A DNA stretch of 64,000 nt, from the NCBI GenBank assembly GCA_017694845.1, contig JADIMI010000011.1, forward strand, positions 39,308 to 103,307, given 5' to 3'. Positions 9,044 to 18,813 of the stretch are shown in pieces (position 1 is the stretch's first letter; each line of letters opens with the position of its first letter). A program made the translations under genes and the position numbers. This DNA is from Candidatus Cryptobacteroides intestinavium. Lineage in GTDB: Bacteria; Bacteroidota; Bacteroidia; Bacteroidales; UBA932. A model generated the notes under the pieces. That model had not been told where the DNA came from. It worked only from the letters and a program-made list of their open reading frames with translations, and did no database searches.

Positions 9044-10030
9044 ATGCAGAGATACAGCAGCTTTACAGGATATTACAGGGGGAAATACGGGGAGCGTCTC
9101 CAGAAAGTGGTGATAGATGCAGGGTTCACCTGTCCCAACAGGGATGGGACTGTCGGGCGCGGAGGCTGTACCTACTGTGACAACGCCGCCTTCCACCCGT
9201 CCTACAGCACAGCCGGAAAGCCTCTGCATCTCCAGATTGATGAAGGGATAGAGTTTCACCGTGTCAGATATCGCAATACAAGGTCGTATCTTGCTTATTT
9301 CCAGTCATATTCCAATACGTACGCACCGCTGGACAGGCTGAAGCGGGTCTATGAGGAGGCTCTTTCCCACCCGTCCATAGTGGGGATCGTCATAGGGACG
9401 AGGCCGGACTGCGTGGACGGAGAGAAGCTGGATTATCTGGCGGCTCTGAAGGGCGGGATGGTGCTGGATGGCTGGGAGCGCTATGTGGGAGGCTGCAGAT
9501 GGACAGCCCCTCTGGTGACGGTTGAATACGGCATAGAATCATGCTATGACACGACACTGGAAAGGATAAACAGGGGGCACGGTTTTGCAGTGGCGCGAAA
9601 GGCCGTGGAGGAGACGGCGTCCAGGGGACTTGATACCGGGGCGCATTTCATTCTCGGCCTTCCGAGTGAGACAAGGGAGATGATGCTTGATGAATGCGCG
9701 GCTATCAACAGCCTGCCGCTGCTTTCTGCAAAATTCCATCAGCTGCAGATAGTCAGGGGTACGGCGATGGAACGTGAGTTCGCGGCCCGGCCCGGGGATT
9801 TCGTCTCGTTCGCTCTGGATGAGTATGTCGATTTCTTTGTGGATATGCTTGAAAGGCTGAGACCGGACCTTTATATAGAAAGGTTTGCCGGGGAGGTCCC
9901 TCCGCGCTTTGTAGACAGCACGCCCTGGGGGCTTGTCCGCAATGTGGAGCTGCTCCGCATGCTGGAGAGGCGTCTTGAGGAAAGGGACACTTTCCAGGGA
10001 GCTCTCATTGATCCTGTCACAAAACATTAA
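9044..10030 (+). CDS. TIGR01212/YhcC-like radical SAM protein
   Basis: ..VVIDAGFTCPNRDGTVGRGGCTYCDNAAFHPSY.. (CxxxxxxxxxCxxC cluster) and ..GAHFILGLPSET.. Confidence 0.92.
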   Translation: MQRYSSFTGYYRGKYGERLQKVVIDAGFTCPNRDGTVGRGGCTYCDNAAFHPSYSTAGKPLHLQIDEGIEFHRVRYRNTRSYLAYFQSYSNTYAPLDRLKRVYEEALSHPSIVGIVIGTRPDCVDGEKLDYLAALKGGMVLDGWERYVGGCRWTAPLVTVEYGIESCYDTTLERINRGHGFAVARKAVEETASRGLDTGAHFILGLPSETREMMLDECAAINSLPLLSAKFHQLQIVRGTAMEREFAARPGDFVSFALDEYVDFFVDMLERLRPDLYIERFAGEVPPRFVDSTPWGLVRNVELLRMLERRLEERDTFQGALIDPVTKH

Positions 10031-10157
10031 CGTGTCTTATGACGGTTGATGCCGATTTTTTGAAAAAAAGTTTGTATTTTTGGAAAATATTAATGGTCCG
10101 CTTATAGAACTGCCGATTTTACCGCTTTTATCTCAATATTATTAACATTACTAAATC

Positions 10158-13100
10158 ATGAGACTGAAGATTTTCATTATGTGCTTTATCCTGTCTCTGG
10201 TCTCTCTGTGCGCTTTCGCGCAGGACAGCGGCAGGACCATTACCGGAACCGTGCAGGATGCCAAGGGCAATCCTCTGGTCGGTGCAGTCGTTATGCAGCC
10301 TGGTTCCAGCAACGGAGCCGTGACAGATGCTGACGGTGCTTTCTCCATCGAAGTTTCAGGGGGGGGTACAGTCACACTGGAAGTCTCTATTCTCGGCTAT
10401 GTAACAAAGTCTTTCTCCCTGCCTGAAAAGCAGGATGTATTGAAGGCATTTCTTTCTGAGGATGCCCTCCTTATGGATGAAGCCGTAGTCGTCGGATACG
10501 GTACTCAGAAAAAAGTCAATCTCACGGGAGCCATTTCTACAGTCGAGGCTTCCGAACTTGCCAACAGGGCGACATCCACCCTCGGGCATATGCTTCAGGG
10601 AAGCGTACCCGGCCTCAATGTCACGATGTCATCCGGACGCCCGGGCAACTCTCCGTCAGTGAATATCCGAGGCATGAACTCCATCAACGGGGGTAGCCCC
10701 CTTATTCTCATTGATGGTGTGGAAGGCTCTCTCGACAGGGTGAACCCGAACGATGTGGAGTCCATTTCCGTCATCAAGGATGCCTCTTCTTCAGCGGTCT
10801 ACGGTGCGCGTGCCTCCTTCGGTGTCATCCTTGTCACCACCAAGACAGGAAACAATACGGATGGCAAGGCGAAGCTCAGCTACAGCGGAAAGTTCGGTTT
10901 CACGGCGCCGACCACCTCCACCGATTACGAGACGAGGGGTTATTATTCCGTATATGTCAACGACCTGTTCATGTACAATTTCAACGGGTCGAAATATTCC
11001 CATTATACGGATGCCGATATGGAACAGCTCTGGGCCAGACGCAACGACAAGGTCGAGGACCCTTCCAGACCTTGGGTGATCATCGACCAGAGGAACGGCA
11101 GGGACGAATATGTCTATTATGCCAACACCGACTGGTACCACTATCTTTTCCAGGACATAAAGCCTACCCAGACCCACAATATCTCTTTCAGCGGCGGTAA
11201 TGACAGAGTGAAATACTATGTGTCCGGGAGCTATTATGATGAGGAAGGCCAGTTCCGGGAAAATACGGACAAGTTCACAAGGATAGATTTCCGTTCCAAG
11301 ATATCTTTCGATGTGACAGACTGGCTCAACGTCAGCAACAACACCAGCTATTTTAAGTCGTGGTACAGCTATCCGGGTTCTTCTGGAGTTGATACGGCGT
11401 TCAGCCTTATGACGGTGCATGCCCTTGCAAGCTACCCTACCCGCAACCCTGACGGCTCGAGCCTGTACATTACTTCCGGGTCCTCTTCCGGAAATGTAAT
11501 GGACGGTATGCTCACCGCCCTGGACAAGGGACTTCACAAGAACAATGATGACCGTGACCAGATATCGACCACTACCGAGGTGACTGTCACTCCTTTCAAA
11601 GGGCTTGAGATAAAGGGCAATTTCACGTACACATTCTATGACTACAGGGCGTACAACAGGTTCGTGAATACTACGTATTCGACTTATCCTGGTGTCATAG
11701 AGGAACTTACAACCGGATCCCGCTTCACTGACAAGCTGCAGGAGATATCCAATACCCATACCTTTATGCAGACCAATGTCTATGCTACCTATTCTAAGAC
11801 ATTTGCGGAGAAGCACAATCTCAAGGTCATGGCGGGATTCAACTGGGAGACCAAGCGGCTGAAAGATATCAGGTCGGAAGGATACTATCTCCTTTCGGAG
11901 ACTCTGAACGACCTGAATCTTGTAGGTGTCGATGCTGAAGGCAACAAGAGGATGGAAGTGTCCGGAGGCCAGAACGAATATGCCATTGCAGGCGTATTCG
12001 CACGAGTGAACTATGACTATATGGGCAAGTATCTGTTCGAGGCCAGCGGCCGTTATGACGGCACATCGAGATTTGCCAGAGCAAGCCGCTGGGGATTCTT
12101 CCCTTCCGCATCCGTGGGCTGGAAAATCTCAGAGGAGAACTTCTTCTCTCCTGTCAAGGACTGGTTCAACTATCTGAAGCTCCGTTATTCGTTCGGACGT
12201 CTCGGCAACCAGCAGGTCGGCTATTACGACTATATCCGCGAGGTCAACATCTCTGACCAGACATACCTTTTCGGAGGGTCAAGTCTGCCTATCGTGGCCA
12301 ATATCAGCGCCCCTGTGGCAGGTGACCTGACCTGGGAGGTGGCGCAGCACCAGAATGTAGGTGTCGATATGGCATTCTTCAACAACAGGCTGGCATTCAC
12401 CGCCGAGGCCTATATCAGGGATACCAAGGATATGCTTACGGATGGAATCGCTCTTCCTTCAGTCTACGGGGCATCTTCTCCTAAGATGAACACCGCGGAC
12501 CTCAGGACTTCAGGATATGAACTTTCTCTCTCGTGGAAGGATATGTTCATGCTGGCAGGAAGGCCGTTCCAGTATAATGTGGGCTTCAATTTCTCGGATT
12601 ACACCACAGTTATCACCAAATATGACAATCCGGAGTATTCATTCGCGATGGATTACTATGAGGGGATGAGGGTCGGTGAGATATGGGGATACAGGACCGG
12701 GGGCCTGTTCGCATCGGATGCCGAGGCGGCTGCGTATGATGTAGACCAGTCCAGTGTAAACGGAGGACAGAAGGACGGACCTCTCGGAGGTGACCTGAAA
12801 TTCCTGGATCTTGATGGAAACAAGATCATCTCCATTGGATCGAATTCGGTCGATGATCCCGGAGACAGGGAGATCATAGGAAACAGCGAACCGAGATTCA
12901 ACTACGGTATCAACCTCGGGTTCTCGTGGTGCAATTTCGATGTCAGCATCTTCATCCAGGGAATCGGAAGGATGGACTGGTATCCGCCTTCAAACTGTAT
13001 GGCTTTCTGGGGTCCTTACGCAAGGCCGTATGCCTCCCTGATACCGAAGGATTTCCATACAATGTACTGGACCGAGGACAATCCGGACGCATACTATCCG

Positions 13101-13403
13101 AGACCGAGAGGATATATCGCCCTCGGCGACAACAGGGCGCTCACGGTCGCGAATGACAGATATCTCCAGAATATCGGCTACTGCCGTCTGAAGAATGTGA
13201 CGATCGGCTATTCGCTTCCTCAGAAATGGATGAAGAAGATCAAGGCTGATGGTATCAGGATATATTTCACGGGAGAGAATCTTGCCTATCTTTCCGGGCT
13301 CAAGTCTGACTATATAGATCCGGAGCTTGCAATGACAGGAGGAGAGCTTCGCGTATATCCTTGGCAGAAGACATTCATTTTCGGTATAGACATCAATTTC
13401 TAA
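10158..13403 (+). CDS. SusC/RagA family TonB-linked outer membrane protein
   Basis: Carboxypeptidase-like domain, VVVGYGTQKKVNLTGAIS, SVNIRGMNSINGGSPLILIDGVEGSLDRVNPNDVESISVIKDASSSAVYGARASFGVILVTTK. Confidence 0.96.
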   Translation: MRLKIFIMCFILSLVSLCAFAQDSGRTITGTVQDAKGNPLVGAVVMQPGSSNGAVTDADGAFSIEVSGGGTVTLEVSILGYVTKSFSLPEKQDVLKAFLSEDALLMDEAVVVGYGTQKKVNLTGAISTVEASELANRATSTLGHMLQGSVPGLNVTMSSGRPGNSPSVNIRGMNSINGGSPLILIDGVEGSLDRVNPNDVESISVIKDASSSAVYGARASFGVILVTTKTGNNTDGKAKLSYSGKFGFTAPTTSTDYETRGYYSVYVNDLFMYNFNGSKYSHYTDADMEQLWARRNDKVEDPSRPWVIIDQRNGRDEYVYYANTDWYHYLFQDIKPTQTHNISFSGGNDRVKYYVSGSYYDEEGQFRENTDKFTRIDFRSKISFDVTDWLNVSNNTSYFKSWYSYPGSSGVDTAFSLMTVHALASYPTRNPDGSSLYITSGSSSGNVMDGMLTALDKGLHKNNDDRDQISTTTEVTVTPFKGLEIKGNFTYTFYDYRAYNRFVNTTYSTYPGVIEELTTGSRFTDKLQEISNTHTFMQTNVYATYSKTFAEKHNLKVMAGFNWETKRLKDIRSEGYYLLSETLNDLNLVGVDAEGNKRMEVSGGQNEYAIAGVFARVNYDYMGKYLFEASGRYDGTSRFARASRWGFFPSASVGWKISEENFFSPVKDWFNYLKLRYSFGRLGNQQVGYYDYIREVNISDQTYLFGGSSLPIVANISAPVAGDLTWEVAQHQNVGVDMAFFNNRLAFTAEAYIRDTKDMLTDGIALPSVYGASSPKMNTADLRTSGYELSLSWKDMFMLAGRPFQYNVGFNFSDYTTVITKYDNPEYSFAMDYYEGMRVGEIWGYRTGGLFASDAEAAAYDVDQSSVNGGQKDGPLGGDLKFLDLDGNKIISIGSNSVDDPGDREIIGNSEPRFNYGINLGFSWCNFDVSIFIQGIGRMDWYPPSNCMAFWGPYARPYASLIPKDFHTMYWTEDNPDAYYPRPRGYIALGDNRALTVANDRYLQNIGYCRLKNVTIGYSLPQKWMKKIKADGIRIYFTGENLAYLSGLKSDYIDPELAMTGGELRVYPWQKTFIFGIDINF

Positions 13404-13432
13404 CGGACGGGATAATCTCTTAAACCAGTATT

Positions 13433-15208
13433 ATGATGAAAAAATCATTGATATATTATATGCTTTCGGTGATTTGTCTGGCTTCTTGCAGCCTCGACAA
13501 ATTCCCGCTGGACTCGATATCGCCGGAGTCGTTCTTCTCGAATGAAGAGGAGCTCCAGGCGTTCAGCAACGGGTTCTACACTATGCTGCCGGCATCGTCT
13601 CTGTATACGGACAATGCAGACACCTACACCCAGAACCAGCTTCCTGACGAGATCTCCGGACTGAGGGTGATTCCTGATGAGGGAGGCGGATGGACCTGGA
13701 CAGACCTGAGGAAGGTGAATACCCTGATCGAGTATTCGGTTAACTGCGAGGATGAGGATGTAAGGATCAAGTATAACGCGCTTGCGAGATTCTTCAGGGC
13801 ATATTTCTACTATGACAAAGTAAGAAGGTTCGGTGATGTGCCTTGGTATGACAAGCAGCTCGATTCCGATTCTCCCGAGCTCAAGAAGCCGCGTGACAGC
13901 AGGGAATACGTGATGCAGAAGATGATAGAGGACATCGACTATGCGATCGAAAACCTCGGTATCGGAAAGGAGCTTTACCGGATCACAAGATGGTCGGCCC
14001 TTGCCCTCAAGTCAAGATTCTGCCTTTTCGAGGGAACTTTCAGAAAATACCACGATATCAATCTTGAGGGACACGACTGGAAGTGGTATCTCGAGCAGGC
14101 CGCAGCCGCTTCCGAGACTCTGATGAACGAGAGCGGATACAGCCTCTATACGGCGGATGGCCCCGACAAGAGCTATCTCAACCTGTTCGCTGCAGAGAAT
14201 GCCATTGATACCGAAGTCATCCTCGCCAGGGACTACAACCAGGCTCTCGGCGTGTTCCACAACAGCAACTATTTCGCCATAGGGCAGACGAACGGCCAGC
14301 CTGGTATGACCAGAAAGCTCGTGGCTTCATATCTGATGAGCGATGGAAGCAGGTTCACAGACAAGGAAGGATGGCAGGAGATGCAGTTCTACGATGAGTG
14401 CCAGGACAGGGACCCTCGTCTTGCGCAGTCCATCCGTACCCCTGGTTATATGAGGATAGGCGGTTCGACTCCTGTGCTGCCTGATTTTTCCGGCAGTGTG
14501 ACAGGTTACCAGCAGATCAAATATGTGACCACGACTGACTGCGATTCGTACAATATATCCTACAACGACCTGATCATTTTCAGGATGGGAGAAGTGTATC
14601 TCAACTTTGCAGAGGCGAAGGCCGAGCTCGGCACTCTGACCCAGGATGATCTTGACCGGTCTGTAAACCTGCTCAGGGACCGTGTCGGGATGCCTCATCT
14701 TGATCTTGCCGAGGCCAACGCTGATCCGGATCCATATCTGATGAGCGAGGAGACCGGCTATCCGGGAGTCAGCGCCAAGAATTCCAGCAACGTGGGTGTC
14801 ATCCTCGAGATCCGCCGTGAAAGGACTATAGAGCTTGCCCAGGAAGGCTTCAGGTACTATGACATCATCAGGTGGAAGGAAGGACAGGCGTTCAACAAGC
14901 AGTTCTACGGAATGTATTTCCCTGGACCGGGTGAATATGATCTGGATGGGGATGGAAACGCTGACATTTATCTGTGGTCAGGTACGAAGGGTGACTCTGA
15001 TGCAGCCGTGCAGCTCGAGATAGGCGGAGCCATCGATCTTTCCGAAGGGACAAGCGGATATGTCACCCCTCATCCTGAGAAAGAGGAGAAATGGGTCGAG
15101 GAAAGGGACTATTATTATCCGATCCCTATCAATGACCGGTCGCTTACCGGCGGTGCTCTTACCCAGAACCCGGGATGGAATGACGGCCTTGATTTTGAAG
15201 AGGATTAG
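13433..15208 (+). CDS. RagB/SusD family nutrient uptake outer membrane lipoprotein
   Basis: Lipobox ..CLASCSLDKFPLDSISPESFF; ..RFFRAYFYYDKVRRFGDVPWYDKQL..; ..EIRRERTIELAQEGFRYYDIIRWKEG.. Confidence 0.95.
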   Translation: MMKKSLIYYMLSVICLASCSLDKFPLDSISPESFFSNEEELQAFSNGFYTMLPASSLYTDNADTYTQNQLPDEISGLRVIPDEGGGWTWTDLRKVNTLIEYSVNCEDEDVRIKYNALARFFRAYFYYDKVRRFGDVPWYDKQLDSDSPELKKPRDSREYVMQKMIEDIDYAIENLGIGKELYRITRWSALALKSRFCLFEGTFRKYHDINLEGHDWKWYLEQAAAASETLMNESGYSLYTADGPDKSYLNLFAAENAIDTEVILARDYNQALGVFHNSNYFAIGQTNGQPGMTRKLVASYLMSDGSRFTDKEGWQEMQFYDECQDRDPRLAQSIRTPGYMRIGGSTPVLPDFSGSVTGYQQIKYVTTTDCDSYNISYNDLIIFRMGEVYLNFAEAKAELGTLTQDDLDRSVNLLRDRVGMPHLDLAEANADPDPYLMSEETGYPGVSAKNSSNVGVILEIRRERTIELAQEGFRYYDIIRWKEGQAFNKQFYGMYFPGPGEYDLDGDGNADIYLWSGTKGDSDAAVQLEIGGAIDLSEGTSGYVTPHPEKEEKWVEERDYYYPIPINDRSLTGGALTQNPGWNDGLDFEED

Positions 15209-15242
15209 TTGTTGTCTGAGTTTTTAATTTGATTGTGATAAA

Positions 15243-16109
15243 ATGAAAAAGGTTTTGTATCTACTGACTCTGCCTGTCTTTGCGCTGGCTCTGTCCTGTT
15301 CCTGTGACCGCAGTGCTGCTGCAGATGACGAACGGCTGCCTTCGATAACCGGCGAGGACAATGACAAGGAGGTCATATATGAAAAGGATGAGTCCTCCTA
15401 CAGGATTGTTTCATACAATGTCGGGGCGTTCAGCAAATATATGACGAACAGCACTTCCACTGTGGCTGCAATGATGAAGGAGATAGAGGCGGATGCCATG
15501 GTCCTGAACGAACTGGACCGGAACAACGGCAGGCACGATACCGACCAGCTGGCCGACTTCGCCAAGGAAATGGACTGGGACTGCTATTATGCCAAGGCAA
15601 TGGACTACAGGAACGGTGAATATGGCAACGGAGCGGCGTGGAGCAGGGATCTCGATGTCGTCAGCAAGTCTGTGATTGCATTGCCGAAGCAGACCGGTTC
15701 CGAGGACAGGTGCTGTGTGGTGATCGAGTTCAGCGACTTTGTCCTGGCCGGGACACATCTCGATGTCGGTACAGAAGATGACAGGGTCAGGGGTGTCCAG
15801 ACCATTACCAGGGAGCTGATGGAGAAATACGGGGAAGGCGACAAGCCGGTGTTCGTGTGCGGTGATATGAATGCGGAGCCGTCCAGCGAGACGGTGAAGG
15901 AGTTCAAGAAGAACTGGACACAGCTGACCCCGGCCAAAAGCACCCATTCATCGCAGAATCCGACAAAGTGCATAGATTATGTCTTTGCTCTGAAGGATGT
16001 CGGCAGCTATGAAGTCACAGCATCCGATGTGCTCACAAGTTTCAAGTCAGGGAGTGTAAAGCAGGCATCTGACCACCTTCCTGTATATGTAGATGTAACA
16101 ATAAAATAA
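15243..16109 (+). CDS. endonuclease/exonuclease/phosphatase (EEP) family lipoprotein, paralog 1
   Basis: ..SYNVGAFS.., ..VLNELDRNN.., ..GTHLDV.., ..GDMNAEPSS.., ..CIDYVF.., ..SDHLPVY.. Confidence 0.88.
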   Translation: MKKVLYLLTLPVFALALSCSCDRSAAADDERLPSITGEDNDKEVIYEKDESSYRIVSYNVGAFSKYMTNSTSTVAAMMKEIEADAMVLNELDRNNGRHDTDQLADFAKEMDWDCYYAKAMDYRNGEYGNGAAWSRDLDVVSKSVIALPKQTGSEDRCCVVIEFSDFVLAGTHLDVGTEDDRVRGVQTITRELMEKYGEGDKPVFVCGDMNAEPSSETVKEFKKNWTQLTPAKSTHSSQNPTKCIDYVFALKDVGSYEVTASDVLTSFKSGSVKQASDHLPVYVDVTIK

Positions 16110-16116
16110 TGACGAT

Positions 16117-17199
16117 ATGAAATTCAGTTTATACAGATATGTGTTTCTCGCGGGAGTCGCGCTTATGCTTCTCTCTTGCGAAGAAAAGCAGCAGGTCACA
16201 CAGCTGACCGAGCCTGCGCGTATCGCAATGCAGGATGCCGGAGGGGAGCCGAAGTCGATAGAGCTCTATGATTCCGGAACCACTTCCACTGCGACGGCGG
16301 AATTCAGGGTTGTAGCCGAGCTCATTTCCGGCAACACTATCAATGTCACCTTCAAGGCGGATCCGACAAAGGTGGATGAATACAACGCTGAGAACGGGAC
16401 AGACTATGAAATGGCTCCGGCGGAGTGCTATGACCTTTCTGCCGCAACAGTGATGCTTCCACGCTACAACACTGTCTCATCCACGGCAAAGGTCACCGTC
16501 TCCACTGACGGTATCCCTGATGCACAGACATATCTTCTGCCGATCGTGATCGACCGGATCGAAGGAGATGATGCCGCGCGGATAGACGAGGAGAAGAATG
16601 TGGTGTACGTGCTGATCAAGAAGTATGTTCTCAAGGAGCCGGTGCTGCTGGACAGGAGCGACTGGGAGGTGATCTACTGCAATTCTGAGGCGAATGAGTC
16701 AATGTATAACGGATATCCGTACGGGCCGGTGGATCTTATGCTCGACAATGAGCCTAATACCTGGTGGAATTACGGAAGTGTATCTGCCCCGTTCTATATC
16801 GTGATCGACCTGAAAAAGCAGATGTATGTCAAGAAGATAATCTTCACGCCCAGACACGATACTGGAGAAAGCAGCCATCTGTCCAGAGGGGCTCCTAAGA
16901 ATGTAGACTTCGCGTTTGCGACTACGGTGAACGGGACAGGAGAGGCGGCAATGGAAGGTGACTATTCCGACTTCGAGGTCTTCACCAACCTTGAGCAGTT
17001 CCGCAGCCGTCTGGTTTTCAGGGAGGAGATTACTCTTGGAGGTCTGTATAACTGCAGATATATCAAGATAAGGTATAATGGAGCCTGGACCAGGGACAAT
17101 TCCGGAGCACCGGACTATCTCTCTACGAACGGTACGTATAATGTGGGGATGGTAGCCGAGTTCGAGGCGGCAGGATATACTGATTCTCCTTATGAATAG
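16117..17199 (+). CDS. DUF1735-like plus F5/8 type C (discoidin-like) surface lipoprotein
   Basis: Lipobox LMLLSCEEK; DUF1735-like beta region; C-terminal ..LMLDNEPNTWWNYGSVSAPFYIVIDLKKQMYVKKIIFTPRHD..CRYIKIRYNG.. Confidence 0.75.
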   Translation: MKFSLYRYVFLAGVALMLLSCEEKQQVTQLTEPARIAMQDAGGEPKSIELYDSGTTSTATAEFRVVAELISGNTINVTFKADPTKVDEYNAENGTDYEMAPAECYDLSAATVMLPRYNTVSSTAKVTVSTDGIPDAQTYLLPIVIDRIEGDDAARIDEEKNVVYVLIKKYVLKEPVLLDRSDWEVIYCNSEANESMYNGYPYGPVDLMLDNEPNTWWNYGSVSAPFYIVIDLKKQMYVKKIIFTPRHDTGESSHLSRGAPKNVDFAFATTVNGTGEAAMEGDYSDFEVFTNLEQFRSRLVFREEITLGGLYNCRYIKIRYNGAWTRDNSGAPDYLSTNGTYNVGMVAEFEAAGYTDSPYE

Positions 17200-18040
17200 G
17201 ATATTTATCGGATTGATGCTTATAATGCCGGTACTGTCGTGCAGCGACGGTACCGGCAATTCCAATGAGAGGGATCCCGGACAGACGGGCAATCCCGAGA
17301 CTGTGTATGTCAAGGAGGAGGGATCGATAAGGCTTGTGGCGTATAATGTCGGGGCGTTCAGCAAGGAGATGACGGACAGCGCTCCGGTCATAGCCTCAAT
17401 GATGAAGGAGATATATGCCGATGCTATGGTGCTGAACGAACTTGACAGGAACAACGAAAGACATGATTACGACCAGCTTGCAAGGTTTGCCGGCTATATG
17501 GACTGGGACTGCTGGTTCGGAAAGGCAATGGACTACCGAGGCGGGGAGTACGGTAACGGTGCCGCATACAGCAAGGACCTGAAGGTTGTCGACAGATTCG
17601 TGATCAGTATGCCTAAGGACACCGGCTCTGAAGACAGGAGCTGCGTGGTTGTGGAGTTTGAAGATTTTGTGTTTGCCGGGACTCATCTTGAGGTCAGGAG
17701 TGTGAATGACAGGATTCTCGGAGTGCAGAAGATCAGCCGGGAACTCAGGGAGCGTTATGCGGGCGGATCGAAGCCGGTGTTTCTGGGAGGGGATATGAAT
17801 TCATTCCCGGACAGTGAAGTCATCTCCGAGATAAGGAAGGACTGGGATATGCTGACACCGAAATATCCTACCTATCCCTCAGAGTCTCCCGTCAACTGCG
17901 CGGATTACATATTCGCCCTGAAGGGTACCGGTTCCTACGAAGTGAGCTCCTCGGGAGTATGTTCGAAATTCTACGCGGGAAATGCAGCCGTCACTTCCGA
18001 CCATCTCCCCGTCTATGCCGACATCCTCCTCGACCGGTGA
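17192..18040 (+). CDS. endonuclease/exonuclease/phosphatase (EEP) family lipoprotein, paralog 2
   Basis: ..AYNVGAFSKEM.., ..LNELDRNNERHDYDQL.., ..GTHLEV.., ..GDMNSFPDS.., ..CADYIF.., ..SDHLPVY..; closely similar to paralog 1; overlaps the previous CDS by 8 bp. Confidence 0.88.
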   Translation: MNRIFIGLMLIMPVLSCSDGTGNSNERDPGQTGNPETVYVKEEGSIRLVAYNVGAFSKEMTDSAPVIASMMKEIYADAMVLNELDRNNERHDYDQLARFAGYMDWDCWFGKAMDYRGGEYGNGAAYSKDLKVVDRFVISMPKDTGSEDRSCVVVEFEDFVFAGTHLEVRSVNDRILGVQKISRELRERYAGGSKPVFLGGDMNSFPDSEVISEIRKDWDMLTPKYPTYPSESPVNCADYIFALKGTGSYEVSSSGVCSKFYAGNAAVTSDHLPVYADILLDR

Positions 18041-18049
18041 TGTCCGCCG

Positions 18050-18261
18050 CCCTGTCATTATGAGCGTTCTTTGTCATTCTGAGCCTCTCTCTGTCATTCT
18101 GAGCCTCTCTCTGTCATTCTGAGCGAAGCGAAGAATCTGATGCAGAAGTACTGTGTGGTACTCCAGATCCTTCACTCCGCCTGCGGCTCCGTTCAGGAAG
18201 ACAATGAATGCCCTTCAGAACGTCCCTTCCTGTCATTCTGAGCGAAGCGAAGAATCTGATA
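18050..18261. repeat. REPIN-like dispersed repeat cluster with tandem tgtcattctgagcctctctc units
   Basis: About four tgtcatt(c/a)tgagc units at 20-bp spacing, then tgtcattctgagcgaagcgaagaatctg..cagatccttcactccgcctgcggctccgttcaggaagaca, then another half unit. Confidence 0.85.
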
Positions 18262-18299
18262 CAACAACTAAACAACAGTAAACTAAAACGATAAAAACT

Positions 18300-18728
18300 A
18301 TGAAACAGATATTGATATGCCTTATAATGGCGGCAATGTGCCTGTCTTCCTGTAAGCCTGAAATAAAAGATGGCGGCTGTACATACGAAGGCGTCTATAT
18401 AGAGACGGTCACGGGGCTGGTCAATGCGCATAACTATCAGATAACGCTTCCTGGGAGCGGCGGGGAGTTCGACTTCTATCTTGACTGTGTCCGGCCATTT
18501 TACGATTATTACTTTGAAGAAGGGGCACTGTCCATATACTTTGCAGATGAAGTCAGAATGACGGAAATCGAGGGGCGGACTGATGAAGGTTATTACAGGG
18601 CACGGCTCCATCTGTCGGTTCCGGAGAACCGGACTGGGGAGGAACGCTCGGACGTATTTAGACTCGACGATGTCGCGGCGCTTCATTGTGCGATAATAAC
18701 AGTCCGGCAGGACATTATCCCTTATTGA
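18300..18728 (+). CDS. hypothetical lipoprotein (142 aa)
   Basis: Lipobox MKQILICLIMAAMCLSSC; uninterrupted frame; no recognised family. Confidence 0.6.
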   Translation: MKQILICLIMAAMCLSSCKPEIKDGGCTYEGVYIETVTGLVNAHNYQITLPGSGGEFDFYLDCVRPFYDYYFEEGALSIYFADEVRMTEIEGRTDEGYYRARLHLSVPENRTGEERSDVFRLDDVAALHCAIITVRQDIIPY

Positions 18729-18813
18729 CGAAAAATCTATGTTGTTCGTTATCTTGACGGCATAGCATAATAAGGTATGCCACGACACCTTCGGACATAT
18801 GCCTGTCCGGTGC

